NCBI RefSeq assembly: GCF_030463535.1
Contig: NC_132900.1
Coordinates: forward strand, 32,032,742 to 32,096,741
Length of the DNA stretch: 64,000 nucleotides
From: Salminus brasiliensis
Lineage: Eukaryota > Chordata > Actinopteri > Characiformes > Bryconidae
Direction: 5' to 3'
Part shown: positions 1 to 12,732 of the stretch, piece by piece
How the letters are laid out: every line of letters begins with the position of its first letter
Numbering within the stretch: position 1 is the stretch's first letter
Position numbers and translations under genes: made by a program
Notes under the pieces: model-generated
Seen by the model: the letters and a program-made list of their open reading frames with translations, nothing else
Databases searched by the model: none
Told to the model about the DNA's origin: nothing

Positions 1-2250
1 GGACACTCCAACAGTAAAAGTGCAGCTCATGTAAGTTCCTCTACAGCTCAGCTCCTCCATGTACTGACCAGAGAGGACGCCATGCAGGTCCTGCAGATGA
101 CCAGCCTCTTTCTGTCAGTCAATCACTTCATTCCTAAGTGTAGCCCCGCCTTCTTACAATAGAGCAGAGTAAGGGGTTAAAAACTGATTTCTGAAGGAAA
201 ATGAAATGGTCTGATTTTAGCACAGGGAGACTAACTGCTGGAGTTTGGAAACTCTGGAAATGGAAGGACAGTTTAGAGTAAATGACACTATTAATATTAC
301 AGTATACTGCTGTTGATCTCTTATTACTAGGGACGTTCACAGACACCCAAGTATTTAGTTACCTGTTTGATGTGCCAGTATTCAAATATTCTGAAATCAG
401 TATTTGGGTATTAGTAATGTTCACAGGTCCAACTGTATGGTTTTTATGTTTTTACGGGGCAGTAAAATGAACAGTTCTGGAACACCAGGGCTTAAATATG
501 AGCACATCGCCAAGGGACATGTGGCAGTTGTTACCACTCCATTAGCAAATGACAGCTAATGTTAACTACTGTTAAATCCTCTCACTGATGTTAGCTGGGG
601 AATTAAAACGTAAAGATAAACACAATCATATCAGAATATTATTACCTGTATAACAGAGTGTGCAGTGTGGCTTGGATAGCGCTAGCGAGACGCCGTGGTG
701 TGGATTATAGTAGGTGACGGAGGATTATAGATGTTTATAGAGCTGCTCTACAGCGGAGCATCGGTTGTGCTGAAGTCGTTGTTCCCCTCTGGCATCAGTT
801 GCCCGTGGTACACCACCGGCGTGCCGTTGGGAGGCACTCAATGTCCAATTAGCTACCACCCTTTGCCCAGATCATTATGACGACCCCTGGACAGGGTTTG
901 CTGTATGTGTAGAGAACAGACTTCTTGCACATTGAGAGCCTCCCAACAGCATAATAGTGGTGCCCCCACAGGCCATAAATGCCAGAGGGGAAGGACGCCT
1001 CCTGGCGAGCGTACAGGGCAATCGACGGCCCACTGTAGAGCAGCTAACCTCTACAATGTCCACCTTCCATCTGAGCTGGTTAGCGGTCAAAGCACATTTT
1101 CCCTGGTTTTGTCATTATTTTAAAGTAACAACTAGAGGAATGATCCACTGTCGGACTGTCAGCAAGTGAGTTTTCTGTTGAGCAACACTTGCAAGTGAAC
1201 TTCAGATAAGGAGCATGGGGAAGTTTTAAGGGCATTTGTGTAGATACAGTATCACACAAGCACAAAGTACGCGCTTACAGTACACACTCGGAAACACACA
1301 GACTGCTGGGCGGTTCTATTCCTATCACATGGGATAGCCTACAGGGCCATGCAAATCCGGACAAAGGCAACGAGTGATGGGGCTAAACCTTCCAGTCAAG
1401 GTGACGTCCCTTTATGGGTAGGGCACTTTTGCATACAGCTGTCCAGAACAATTGTTGGAGATGCCTCAGAGGCACATGCAGCCACCCTCCCTCCCCCCTT
1501 CCCCAACACACTTATGTATTTACACATATACACACACAAACACACAAATACAGGCATAAAGCTTTTTAGAGCAACAGTGAGTCTTAACATATTTTTCAAA
1601 TGTAGTAGTATGGACCGGGTCAGTGGCCTTTCCAGTCCACCACTGATAATCTTCAGAATCCCTTACCCCCCCACCCCCCCATTCCCCAAATCCCTATTCT
1701 TAGCATGACTTAGTGCAAAGTTCTTCTTGGTCTTCTCTTGTACGCACATTCATTTCTCTTTGGAAACACATTCCTCCAATGTTACTTGTGCTCTTATCAA
1801 CAGCACCAGCAAATCTTCATGACTTACAGCTCTACTGGACACCATAGCGTAATGCCAACACATCCGAACTTACCATCAGCAATAAATTAATGGAAATATA
1901 CTACTGTAGTTGAAGATTACAAATAAAATAAAGCATAATCTGTAATGGAGTATGGTATGTTGTCCTTGGTGATCTCTTATGGAGGAGTTGAGGGTAGAAG
2001 GCAGCTGTGAGTCAAAAAGTCAAAAGTCTTCGAGAATGGCTTTGCTTTGGAGTTTGGTCTTTGCCGCGTGGTTCTCCTCGTCCTCTTGCGGTTTCCTTCC
2101 TTTCGTCTGTCCGTTTCAGTCCTGCCAATCTTTTCATCCCCTCCTTTCCCTCAGAGACATTCTATCCAGGTGTGTGTCGGCTGTGTGTGTGTGCTTGTTT
2201 ACGGGAGAAAGAGGAGCGCAAGGCGTTGACGAAGATGAACTTCAGCCACT
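1..2250. other. Region downstream of tgfb1, no gene seen
   Basis: This stretch lies 3' of the tgfb1 stop codon and must hold the tgfb1 3' UTR and then intergenic DNA. I see no exon with splice sites and no recognisable protein. I found no convincing minus-strand polyadenylation signal (TTTATT on the plus strand) close to the stop, so the transcript end is not placed. A repeat fragment at about 96-290 also occurs inverted near 29,982-30,145. Confidence 0.6.
96..290. repeat. Dispersed repeat, copy 1 (inverted mate at about 29,982-30,145)
   Basis: The text around 125-180 (ending in the GCAGAGTAAGGGGTTA motif) and 210-280 reappears as its reverse complement at about 29,982-30,145, with scattered mismatches. 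The two copies are about 30 kb apart, one 3' of tgfb1 and one inside a cdkl1 intron. The family is not identified. Confidence 0.6.
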
Positions 2251-2298
2251 TTAACTGCACTTACAGCTTCTAACCGCCATGTTGGACAAGTGCTCCAC
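2251..2298 (-). CDS. tgfb1: tgfb1 coding exon 7: C-terminal 15 residues and stop
   Basis: This tiny exon reads [15 protein letters not shown] and then TAA, directly after a GTTCAG acceptor. It continues in phase 0 from ...RQHK in the preceding exon. It carries the last two knot cysteines (CKC). Family members usually read EQLSNM followed by I or V, so His and Ala here are unusual. Confidence 0.93.
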   Translation of the reverse strand: MEHLSNMAVRSCKCS

Positions 2299-5200
2299 CT
2301 GAACACAACAGACAGTGCAGAAGATTCAGAACATCTCATCACATAATGATAGGATACAGCATATACAGTTTAAGGACAAAAGTATTGGGACACCTGAAAT
2401 CAAGGGTATTAAAAGAGTTGATCCTGCTTCTGTTGGAGTAACTGTCTCTACTGTCCAGAGAAGAAGACTTTCTACTAGATTTCGGAGCAGAGCATTGCTG
2501 TGAGGATCTGAGTGAGGTCAGGATGTTGAATGATCACCACCCCACCTTATTCCCAACTCCCAACTCATCATTCCAGAGAACACAGTTCTTCCACTGCTCC
2601 ACAGCTCAATGCTGGGGGGCTTTATACCCCTCTAGCCCACGCCTGACATTATACATCATAGATTGTTTAGGGTGTTTTCTCTGCTTTTAAACATGGTGGA
2701 GGCTCATTGTTGACCCTTAAGGCAACACAAGAGTTAAACAGTGTTGCTTTTAAAATGGAGCTTTCTGCCCTCACATTTCGTGTTGAGATTAGATTTGGAC
2801 CCTTCCCTTGACTGAGATATAAGGACAGCATGTAAGAAGGTGAGGGGAGGGGGATCAGATTACCCTGATTATCCCAAATTACCCTGCAATTACTGACTGT
2901 AAACTATCTTTTGTTGCACACTTTTCTCAGCCCTCCTCTGGAACTCTTTCTGGTAATTCAAAATGAAGCTTACACAGAGATGTTTACCTTGTGTTGTCTG
3001 CCCACATAATAGATGATTGGAAGAGGATCCAGGACCTGAGGTACGCAGCAAGGCTGGGCAGATGCACCAGGGTTATGGTGTTTGTACAGGGCTAAAATCT
3101 GCAGGAAACACACACACACACACACACAGAGATTCATATCAGACATGTTCCATCTGCATGGTTTAGGCCAGAGAAAGCGCAACAGGCATCAGCGGTCAGA
3201 GTGTGTGTGTGTGTGTGTATGCAAGTGTGTCAACCTTTTTCACACAGTAAACACTACTGCACTACAGTACCAGTCTTGTTTACAGGCAGCTGGAAATGAT
3301 ACAGTGTGTATCTACAGTACTGTGAACCTGCACTCTTATTATTCTGAGAAAGGCAGTCTTATATTTACAGCTATTTATCAGGCCAGTAATATAAAAAATA
3401 CAAGAAAACAATTTAACAGTTTATCAGTATAGCCTAGTTTATCTAATCAGCCCTTCACCTGTGCACAGGGGACTGTATTCTTCTATTATTTCAGCAACTT
3501 TTCTGAAAACAAGATTTTTTACAATATTTCCATAGACATCTGTTACTTTCATGAATAGAAAGCAGTGTATATAATCCAAAACTGGGCTGTTCAATAAAAT
3601 AGCCAATACAGTGAAGACAGTTGGAGAACCATTATATGAACAATCATCAGATATCAGCTGAAGAATTTAGGCTTGTGGCGCACACTTCTTCACCGAACAC
3701 TGACTAAATAATCCATCATCCTCTAACTTCACTATGTATGACACAAGAACCTGTGCAACTTTACAGGAGGAGGAAAATGTTGTTCCAAGTCATTTTGGAG
3801 CATTTCTATTAGTCCATTCATCATGAAACTCTGACCCAATTTAAATACATTAACATTAAATGTGAGAAAACCATTTAGAGTGTTCTGGTGTGAAGAGTGA
3901 AGAGTGCAGAAAATGACTGAGATTAGCCTTACAGTGGTGCTGATAGTAACAGTCAAAGTCAATGCAAATTCAGCCTTTATAATCTGAGGTGTTTTATGTA
4001 ATCCTGATAATAACAAGATTAAATAAAAGTGTTAAATCAGAAAGAATACTAGTTTTCTTTGGGGACTAGTTTACCTCAAAATGCCCTGCATGTAACTCTA
4101 TATTAAAAACATAAAAAATGTATTCTAACATGAAGCAGGCAGTGTTTTCATAACCGTTTGCTCACATATTAACTATTTAATTATGCAGAAATGTTATTAT
4201 TTTTAATCAGCCCCTTTTAGATGCTCTTTTTGTTGTTTTCAAATTCAAGCACAGAAGCAAATCTGTCAGTACAGATAGAAATGTAATTATGTATACAATG
4301 TAAATTTGAATTTGAAAAGTAAATAATGACTAAATTATACAATTTTTACTATAATTTAAATGTAATGTAACAGCAAAATGCCAAATTACAACTCTGAGAC
4401 ATCTGAGGCGTACGACCTTTCACACACAAAAGAGCTTTTTATAACTAAGGATGTTGGAAAGCTTTGGAAAACCATCAGCAAATTTTCCAGTAATGTCCGC
4501 CATGGGACGGCACTCAGGTACTCAGCTTCCTCTCTTCTGTCCACAACTTCGAAAACAATCCAGATTTCAAGTCGCACATTTACACCAAACACTACTCTCC
4601 AGCCAGCTTTGCGCATGCCTGCCCCAGGAATGCCTCTGACGGGAAATGACTTCAGGAAATGAGCGAGGCAGGAAGGAACAGAAAAAAAGAATGTTGTTTT
4701 GGAGACTGCGTGTTCGGCTCATCAGGGACTGCTCAGAGGCTTTCGGTCACGTGGATCCTGGAGAGGAGATGTTTTCCTACCTGTGAGTATTTGTTCTCAG
4801 TGTTCCAGATGTAGGTGCAGGAGCCCATGCAGTAGTCGGCGAAGTATCCTTTGGGCTTGTGGATCCACTTCCAGCCCAGGTCCTTCCGGAAGTCGATGTA
4901 AAGCTTCCGCTTGCAGCAGGTCTCGGTTTTCCTGTTAGAAAAATGGGTGAAGGAAAAGGGGTGAGAGTGGCTGACGTTACCCCACACTGTGCTCACGCGA
5001 AGTGGCGCGAGTGTGAAATCTGTGACGTTTCTGAAGGATTTATGTGGTCCTACATCAGAAACATGGTGGCTACAATCAGGCCTTCAATCTACACTATATA
5101 AGCAAACACTGAGAGAGAGGGAGAGAGGGAGAGACACTCACTCGTCACAGGCCTCGTCAGTACCAGTTGAGCGTTTTCTGCGTGTGGAGACGTGGGTGTT

Positions 5201-8200
5201 GCCGTCAGATGGGGAAGACATAGCCAGAATGTACGGCTTGACCATACGGTTAGCAAGGTCACTTCTGTCACCTCTCTTTTTATGCACACCTGGGAACACA
5301 CACAAAGCCATTTAGCAAAAGTTTGGACACACCTACACAAATCACAACAGAATGATCTCATACTTTGGTGTTATGCGTGTTATGATTTCTGTAAGGATAA
5401 GCCCTCTTTACAGGCAGTATTTTTTAAAATATTGTATATATAATGTATTCTGTTTCTATCATAGTGATACTTCTTCCAATTCCAACCACTTAAAATCTCA
5501 AATATGATGAGAAATAATGACATATTATCTAAAACTAATAACTAATCAATGTACTTATAATAATAAATATATAGTGTAGGAATGGGCTTCCATAAAAAAC
5601 ATCTAAAAAATGGCAAATTAATAGAAGTTGATGTACTGAGAGTCTAAAAACATCATGAGGTTCTCACTGGACAGTGATGACGTCAGTGCTATACACGGCA
5701 GATAAAAACCGGGTATGAATGATCAAACCTGATATTTGAAAGTTGAACGTCTGCTCAGGCTCCCCGCAGCCACAGTACAGCTTCAGCTCGAAGTTCTGCT
5801 CCTTCTCCGCTCCTTCCCAACACAAACACAGAGGCCTGAAATTAACATTCACTAAAACCACAACATCCTACAGCGGTGCAGCGGCATTAGGCAGCATGGT
5901 GCCAATAGGGTCATGGTGTATTTATTCAATGTCCTATTCTACTGGTAGTACTTCTATACAGGGACTAGACTACACAGAAATGGTTGCAACTTAAAATAGC
6001 TGAATGCATTCAATAGAAGGGGTGTCCACAAACTCTGAGTTGCCTTTACATTTTTAATCAGGCCATTTAAACTTAGAAATCTGTATGTATTTTTCTGGTG
6101 TACAATACACCAGTATTTTTATTTTATTTTCTTCTTATTTGTATAATTAATTAATATTTATTTCATTTATTATATTATTTGTTATTGTTATTAATTTAAT
6201 TTATTAAATTATTACACTGATGTTGCACAGGTCTCAAAACCTCAAATATGTATGAAATATGAAACACTTGGCTTTTCAGATGTCAGTGTTTTATTTTTTT
6301 TCTATCTCACTTTTTCTCCAAACCTTAATTCTAAACTCTGCAGAACCACCGGTGGTCTTTTTCCCCTCTGTTAAACTTAGGAAAAACTCCCGGTCACAGC
6401 CAGTTTGCATTGCTTTGCATGTAGTTACCGATTAGTAATCTTTAGGGTGTAATAAAAGTCACGGAGCATGAGGAGTTAATTTAACAGTGTTCCCTGAGAC
6501 TTGCTTGAGTAGCCCATACTGTTCTACCATTAGACCAATAAACGACAGCTGTGCCGGGCACACTCACCCCAGCACCCTGTACAATACCATGCCTCTGCTG
6601 CATCAGTGTTGTGTTATATTTTCACACCAGGCGTTCACTAACCTTGAGACTGTAGCCAAGATCTGAGCGTGGCCGTAACGTCGAAGGAGATCCAGCGGTC
6701 GTCCAGCTCGTTGGAGATAATATGGTAGTCTAGGTAGTGTTCCTGACCCCCCTGTCCCTGGTAGAGCTCCAGCCTCTGCTCTGAGCCGGGGGCGATGGTG
6801 GGACTCTTAATGCGCAGCCTGAGCTCGGCCTTGGACAGCAACCTGTAGTCCGCAATACTGTTCCTCATCTCCGTCATATTGAAGAACAGCTGCGATGATT
6901 GATTATCAGCTAGATGAAGTGAAACAGGAAAGAGAGAGATCCAGACTTCAACATCACAAGGAGCACCAAGCAAAAAAGATTTGAACTCTCAGATACGTTT
7001 GACCAGGATTTCAGGCCTTGATTAGCTTGTTAGGGCTGTGGCTTGTCCAGTCATCGTTAGCAAATTTCACAGCTTTATAAAAACTCTTCAAAGCTCGTCC
7101 CAACAATCAGCAGCCACGGGCTCTCTTAAGCAGCTGCCGAGCACTCTGAACATTAACATAACTGAAGACCACAAAGCAGAAGAAGACTTCATGCTTTCCC
7201 ACAACAATTTCCAGCTTCAGAAGTTCTCACAGGAACATCTAAACAGGTCTGATGTGTTTTGGAAACTAGTCCTGTGGAGCTGCATTGCTGACACAGATGT
7301 GCAAATGCACACACACAGCTTGTCTAGTCCCTGTAGAGATAGAAGTACTGCCAATAGAATAGGACTCTCTGGAGCAGATCAACATCATGACCCTATTGGC
7401 ACCATGCTGCCTAATGCCAGGCATGGGCTAGAGGGGTATAAAGTCCCCCAGCATTGAGCTGTGGAGCAGTGGAAGAACTGTGTTCTCTGGAGTGATGGTG
7501 GAGGAGCTCCATCCAGTTGAATAGTTGTCACGCTCTTGTCACTGAATGCAATCAAGTTCTCACCCTGGACAGTAGGTGTCCTAATACTTTAGTCAAATGT
7601 TTGTTGAGTAAAGGGTGCAGACTTTCATGTTATGGACACGTCTCTAACTGTGAGGCTGTGGAGAAATGGTTTCAGTGCTTCCATAATCTGAAGGTCTTGC
7701 TCTGTAATGTAACGCAGATGACTTGAGTTGCTCCACTCTCAGCTAATCCTCTTGACACAGTAGCACCAAAAAGCATAAAGGCGACGACACACGAGTCCCA
7801 AGGACCGGCTTTCATCAGGCACTGCTGCAAATAATTATGAATCCGTGTCTGATTCACTTCCCCACAACCACAAAGAGCTACCAGAGAAGAGAGGGTGATA
7901 CACATCCTGCTGGACATGCAGCTGGCCTAATGAAAGGCCTAATGAAAAGCACCTGCCGCGGCGACTCTGATAGTACAGCAGACGCCACCGTCCGTACGTG
8001 CCACCTGCTCAGTGTAGCGTGCAATTTTCTTTATTACAGTTATGTGCAGCTCTGCAGCCCTTGCAGTTAATTGTGCATGTATCGGGGACATGTAATTTAC
8101 TAAGAAAGGCACTATCAGACATCTGAGCGGAGCATTATGAGCAGTGACCGTGTCAGCAGATTCTTACAAAGAAAAATTCAAAAGGACAATAATAACTAGG

Positions 8201-8756
8201 GTACCAAACTACTTAAACTAGTTTAAAAGTATAAAAAATTAACCCTGTCTTGAAAATGACCCTCCGCCATGTTTAACAGCTAAATGTTTTTTTTTCCAGC
8301 TTGGAATTGAATTAAGTTTTCCTGGAGTGACCCAAACATTATTTGTATTTCATTTTATTTATGTAAATATATATTTTTTGATTTAAACAAAATGTATTAT
8401 AATAAACATTTTTATTTATGTAGTATTTATTCTATTTTTAAATATATGTATACATTTTTAAATGCAATAACTGAAATCTTTCTTTAATTAAAAATGAAAT
8501 GTTATTGATTTTATTTATTTAAGTTTAAAAAAAGAGAATAATATCACAGATATAAACTGATGGTGGATGCAACAAGAAGTTGTAGAGTTTTCAGTACTTT
8601 TCTCAGTACTAGGTAATTAAGTTAGGGCAAGTGGGCTCAAACTAATGTAGGATAAAATGTAACAGTAATATTTTCTGAAGTAAAGAAAATATCAAGTGCA
8701 AGCATCTTGGCTGCTGATTGGCTGATTAGCATATTAATAACTTCAGTTATTTTAGT

Positions 8757-8788
<32 letters not shown>

Positions 8789-11700
8789 TACACAGGCTAT
8801 CAGAATTAAATGCATTTTCATTCAGAAGCAGGAATTGAAATCGAAAAAAGCATCATTTAGAAACAGGAATCAGTCGAGGCTCTGCCAGCTGAACATTAAC
8901 AACATCCAGCCCCAGAAATAACGAGAGAAAATGCTGCCTAAGCAGAAAAAACAGGGAGGTGGGGTTCAGTGTCCTGAGGGCATCTGGTGTTGCATAATAG
9001 TGACATGAGGGGACAGTGGAGAGGAAAAGAGACAGGAGGAGGAAAGAAAGAAAGAAAAGTGACGTACTGAATTTACTTACTGCAAATATGTTTCCACATC
9101 AATAAAAGACACTACAGCAGTTCTACCTGCTACTAAAGTCTGTAAACTTGGAGATAAACGTGGTGATGCAATCGCTGTCATTTCTGCGGAAATGATGTAG
9201 ACACTTAAATGAGATCAAATCAGTGAAGCCCTGTTTCAGTGAAGTGAAGCAGTGGCAGGAAAGCGGAGTCAGAAGGACGGAGGACGCACTGCAAAAGGTA
9301 AAAACCCACGGAGGAGTGAAGTAAAGCTCCACTTCTGCCAAACCCCAAACACACGTCTCTGCCCCGGCCTGTCTTACTCTGAAATGACAAATCTATTGCT
9401 TAATTTCTCTCTCTCGCACACACACACACACACACACTCAGTAGGCACAGGCCGTACCTTTCTGCTCCAAGCTGTCCTTCATAAAAATCTATAAATCACA
9501 AACATCTTGGTTTGATCGGCTGTAAGAAGAAGTCACGCTAAAACAAACACGATCACACATCTTGCAGCATTTTGGATTATTACATTTCTGCTCACTCGTG
9601 GCTCCTTGAGGTCTTCTGTTGAGCAACTCAGATGGCGCAATTTTCGTTCACTTCATAAACACCAACATAAACGTGTGTGTGTCTGAAGGCCTCACCAGCC
9701 TCCCTCTGTGACTCTGACCTCATGAAGCGGCTCAATGTTCGAAAGAAGAGGACAAAAGACTGTAAATCCTGTACCTGAGTAAAGGTAGAGATACACTTGA
9801 GGACAATTCATTCTTCTACTGGTCACTCTCAAGATTTCAGATCAGTGAATTTATTATTAAAACAGCAAAACTGTGAGGTCAGTGCATCCAACACCAGTGT
9901 GGTTTTAAACTTGCATGGGTCAACCACTATGCAGTAAACACTAAAGTCACTAAACTCAACACAATTATTATAGAAAGCTGATACCACGCAAAGATCCCAT
10001 TTGAATGAACAAAATGACCACAAATGTTCAACTAACTCAAAATAGTTGAGTAATGAGTGGGAATATCTATTTATTAGTTCAAACAACTAGAGCTGGGCAA
10101 TATAACAATATTTGATCATATTGTGATAAATTATGTTATTGTGATAATAATAAGCTTCTCTAATCATATGGAGGAGACTGTTAGTGTTAATAAACTCTGA
10201 TCAGCTGCAGGTTTCATTACTAACAGTGTAATTAGACTGAAGGGTTCATTAGATGAAGAGCAGTGTTCAGTACAGGAGAGGATCTGAATAGTAGATTATA
10301 AGAATCTGATACTGATGTGTTTGTCTGTGATTACATGTATCGTGATAAATATCGTGTATCATGAAAAAAGTCTTTAAATATCGTGATACAGTATTTTTAC
10401 CATATCGCCCAGCCCTAGTTTACAGTGCACACTGCTACTGTTCACAATTCCTTTTTACATTCATGTAGGAATGGTGAAACCACCCCGTTCTCAGTATCCT
10501 TCTGGGAAATAGAATTAGGGAAGGCGAAAGGAAATGAAGAGGAAAAACAGTTTCCAAAGATTCCAAAACTCCCAATCAGGAGAGTCCGATAAAGACTCAA
10601 AGAACATTAAACATCTGACAGCTCTGCGAAACCTGTAAACCACCAAAAAATTACCCCATCAGCTTTCCTCTCTGAGAGAGAGAAGAAAATCAAGCTTCAC
10701 TCTCGCTTCCGATCTGAGAACATCTGTGTCCATACTTCCTATGTGAGAAGATGACGCAGTGGATCTGAGAGGATGTGGAGCTGATCAAGACGCTCTGAAA
10801 AACACGCAGCCAAAGAAGCTGCTGGTGTTCTCAGAACAGTGGACTCACCACCACCCCAGCGTTCAGACCCCATCACTGAAGGAATGGGTGAAGCCTCCAG
10901 AGAAGAACAGAAGCTGTTATAAACACTAAACAACAAACACTAAAACTTCATGGCTTGTTTGACTGAAAATAAAATAAACAAAGAGTGATCTCTGTATGCT
11001 ACATACACTATATGGCCACAAGTATTGGGACATTTGCTCATTCTTGGTTTCTTCTGAAATTAAGGCTGTTAAAAAGACTTTCTCCTGCTTCTGTTGGAGT
11101 TACTGTCTCTACTGTCTAAAGAAGAAGACTTTCTGCTAGATTTATGAGGAGAATTGCTGTGAGGATCTAATTGCATTCCGCTGCTACAGCTGCTAGCATA
11201 TAGCCTCCTAGATAACATGTCCATGTATAGTTAGCTCAACTGGGAACCAGAAAGTTTTGTCTATGGGTTTCATGTTGGCCCCACATTTGGATGCCCACCA
11301 GGGTCAGTGATGGGACCAGGATGGGTTAAACATGGGTCCTATCTGGGCTGTACACTAAACATGGGTCCTGGATTGGACCCATATGACATCACTGCGGGCT
11401 GTAATCATAGGGCCCATTTGGGAATCTCAACTGGGTTCAGGTTAAAACACATGTACAAACCCACTCAGAGCCAAAGCCCCCCTGGAACTCACATAGTCCA
11501 TGTCCCACCCATGTGAGCCCCACATGGGTGTGTTGGCTGGGCTAATGTCTTGGGGTATGGTTCTTTTTATATGGATTTTAAATCACTGAGGTCTTTTAAT
11601 GCTATGAGAAGGTATCGCTTGTTTTTGTATTTTTGAGTGTAGCGCTAAAACTCTGACATAAGCATTTATTATTTAGCCTCGCAAAAGGGAAATCCCCCCT

Positions 11701-12698
11701 ATAAGGACGTTTTCTGTTTCAAGCCTTACTGCGTGCAGCATGTGGTAATTCTAAATATTTTCTTGTCTAGTGATGGAAAATAGCCTTAAGGGTTTTTTCA
11801 AATGGTGTCATATTGAAAAGATAAGGTCTTTACTGAAGGCGAGGTAAGTGTCATTTTACAGTGTAAATGTTCTAAAGTCACGTCAGTGCAACTCAGTGTA
11901 GATGACCCTGCAGAAGTCACCCAATAAAGGCTGCACTCAGAAAGAATCGACACTATGTGTCCAAATGTTTGTGGACACCCTTTCTAATGAATGCATTCAG
12001 CTACTTCGGGTGGCATCCATTACTGACGCAGATTTGCACGGCTTGTCCTTTCACTTAAATAAACATGACCCTATTGGCACCATGCTGCCTAATGCCAGGC
12101 GTGGGCTAGTAGAGGGGTGTAAAGGCCCCCAGCATTGAGGAGCTGTGGAGCAGTGGAAGAACTGTGTTCTCTGGAATGATGATGGTGGAGCTCCATCCAG
12201 TACTTTTGGGATGAGTTGTGGAGTTGGGGATTAGGTTGGAGATGCAATCATATCCTCACAGTGTGTCTTCTTCCCTGTACAGTAGACACAGTTACTCCAA
12301 CAAAAGCAGGATACACTCTTTTTAATACCCTTGATTTCAGAAGAAACACTGAATGAACATGTGTCCCAATACTTTTGTCAATATAGTGTAAGTACTATTG
12401 GACCATTTCAATTGGCTGCTCATGATAAAACTGTGATTGCTTTACCAGACTTTTACCAGAAATACATTCTGCTGAGAGCAGTGCAGTCTGTGAGGGCCGT
12501 TTGGGAAAAAGGGGCGATGGAGTTCATGGGAACGAGAGAGGGATGGATGGATGGGTGGGTGGATGAATGGATGGATGGAGCAGTGTGCTTTGGAGGCTGG
12601 TATTTAAGCCTGCTGGAACGTGGCTGCGCCCGTCTGTAATGATAGGCCTGTCTCTCTGCCTGTTAGGACAGCTGTCCTGAGCTTACCTGAACGTGGGC

Positions 12699-12732
<34 letters not shown>

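Noticed and set aside
5089-5361. Long minus-strand frame over tgfb1 exon 4
   Set aside because: It is a different frame from the one encoding the RGD and RRKR sites, so it is a shadow.
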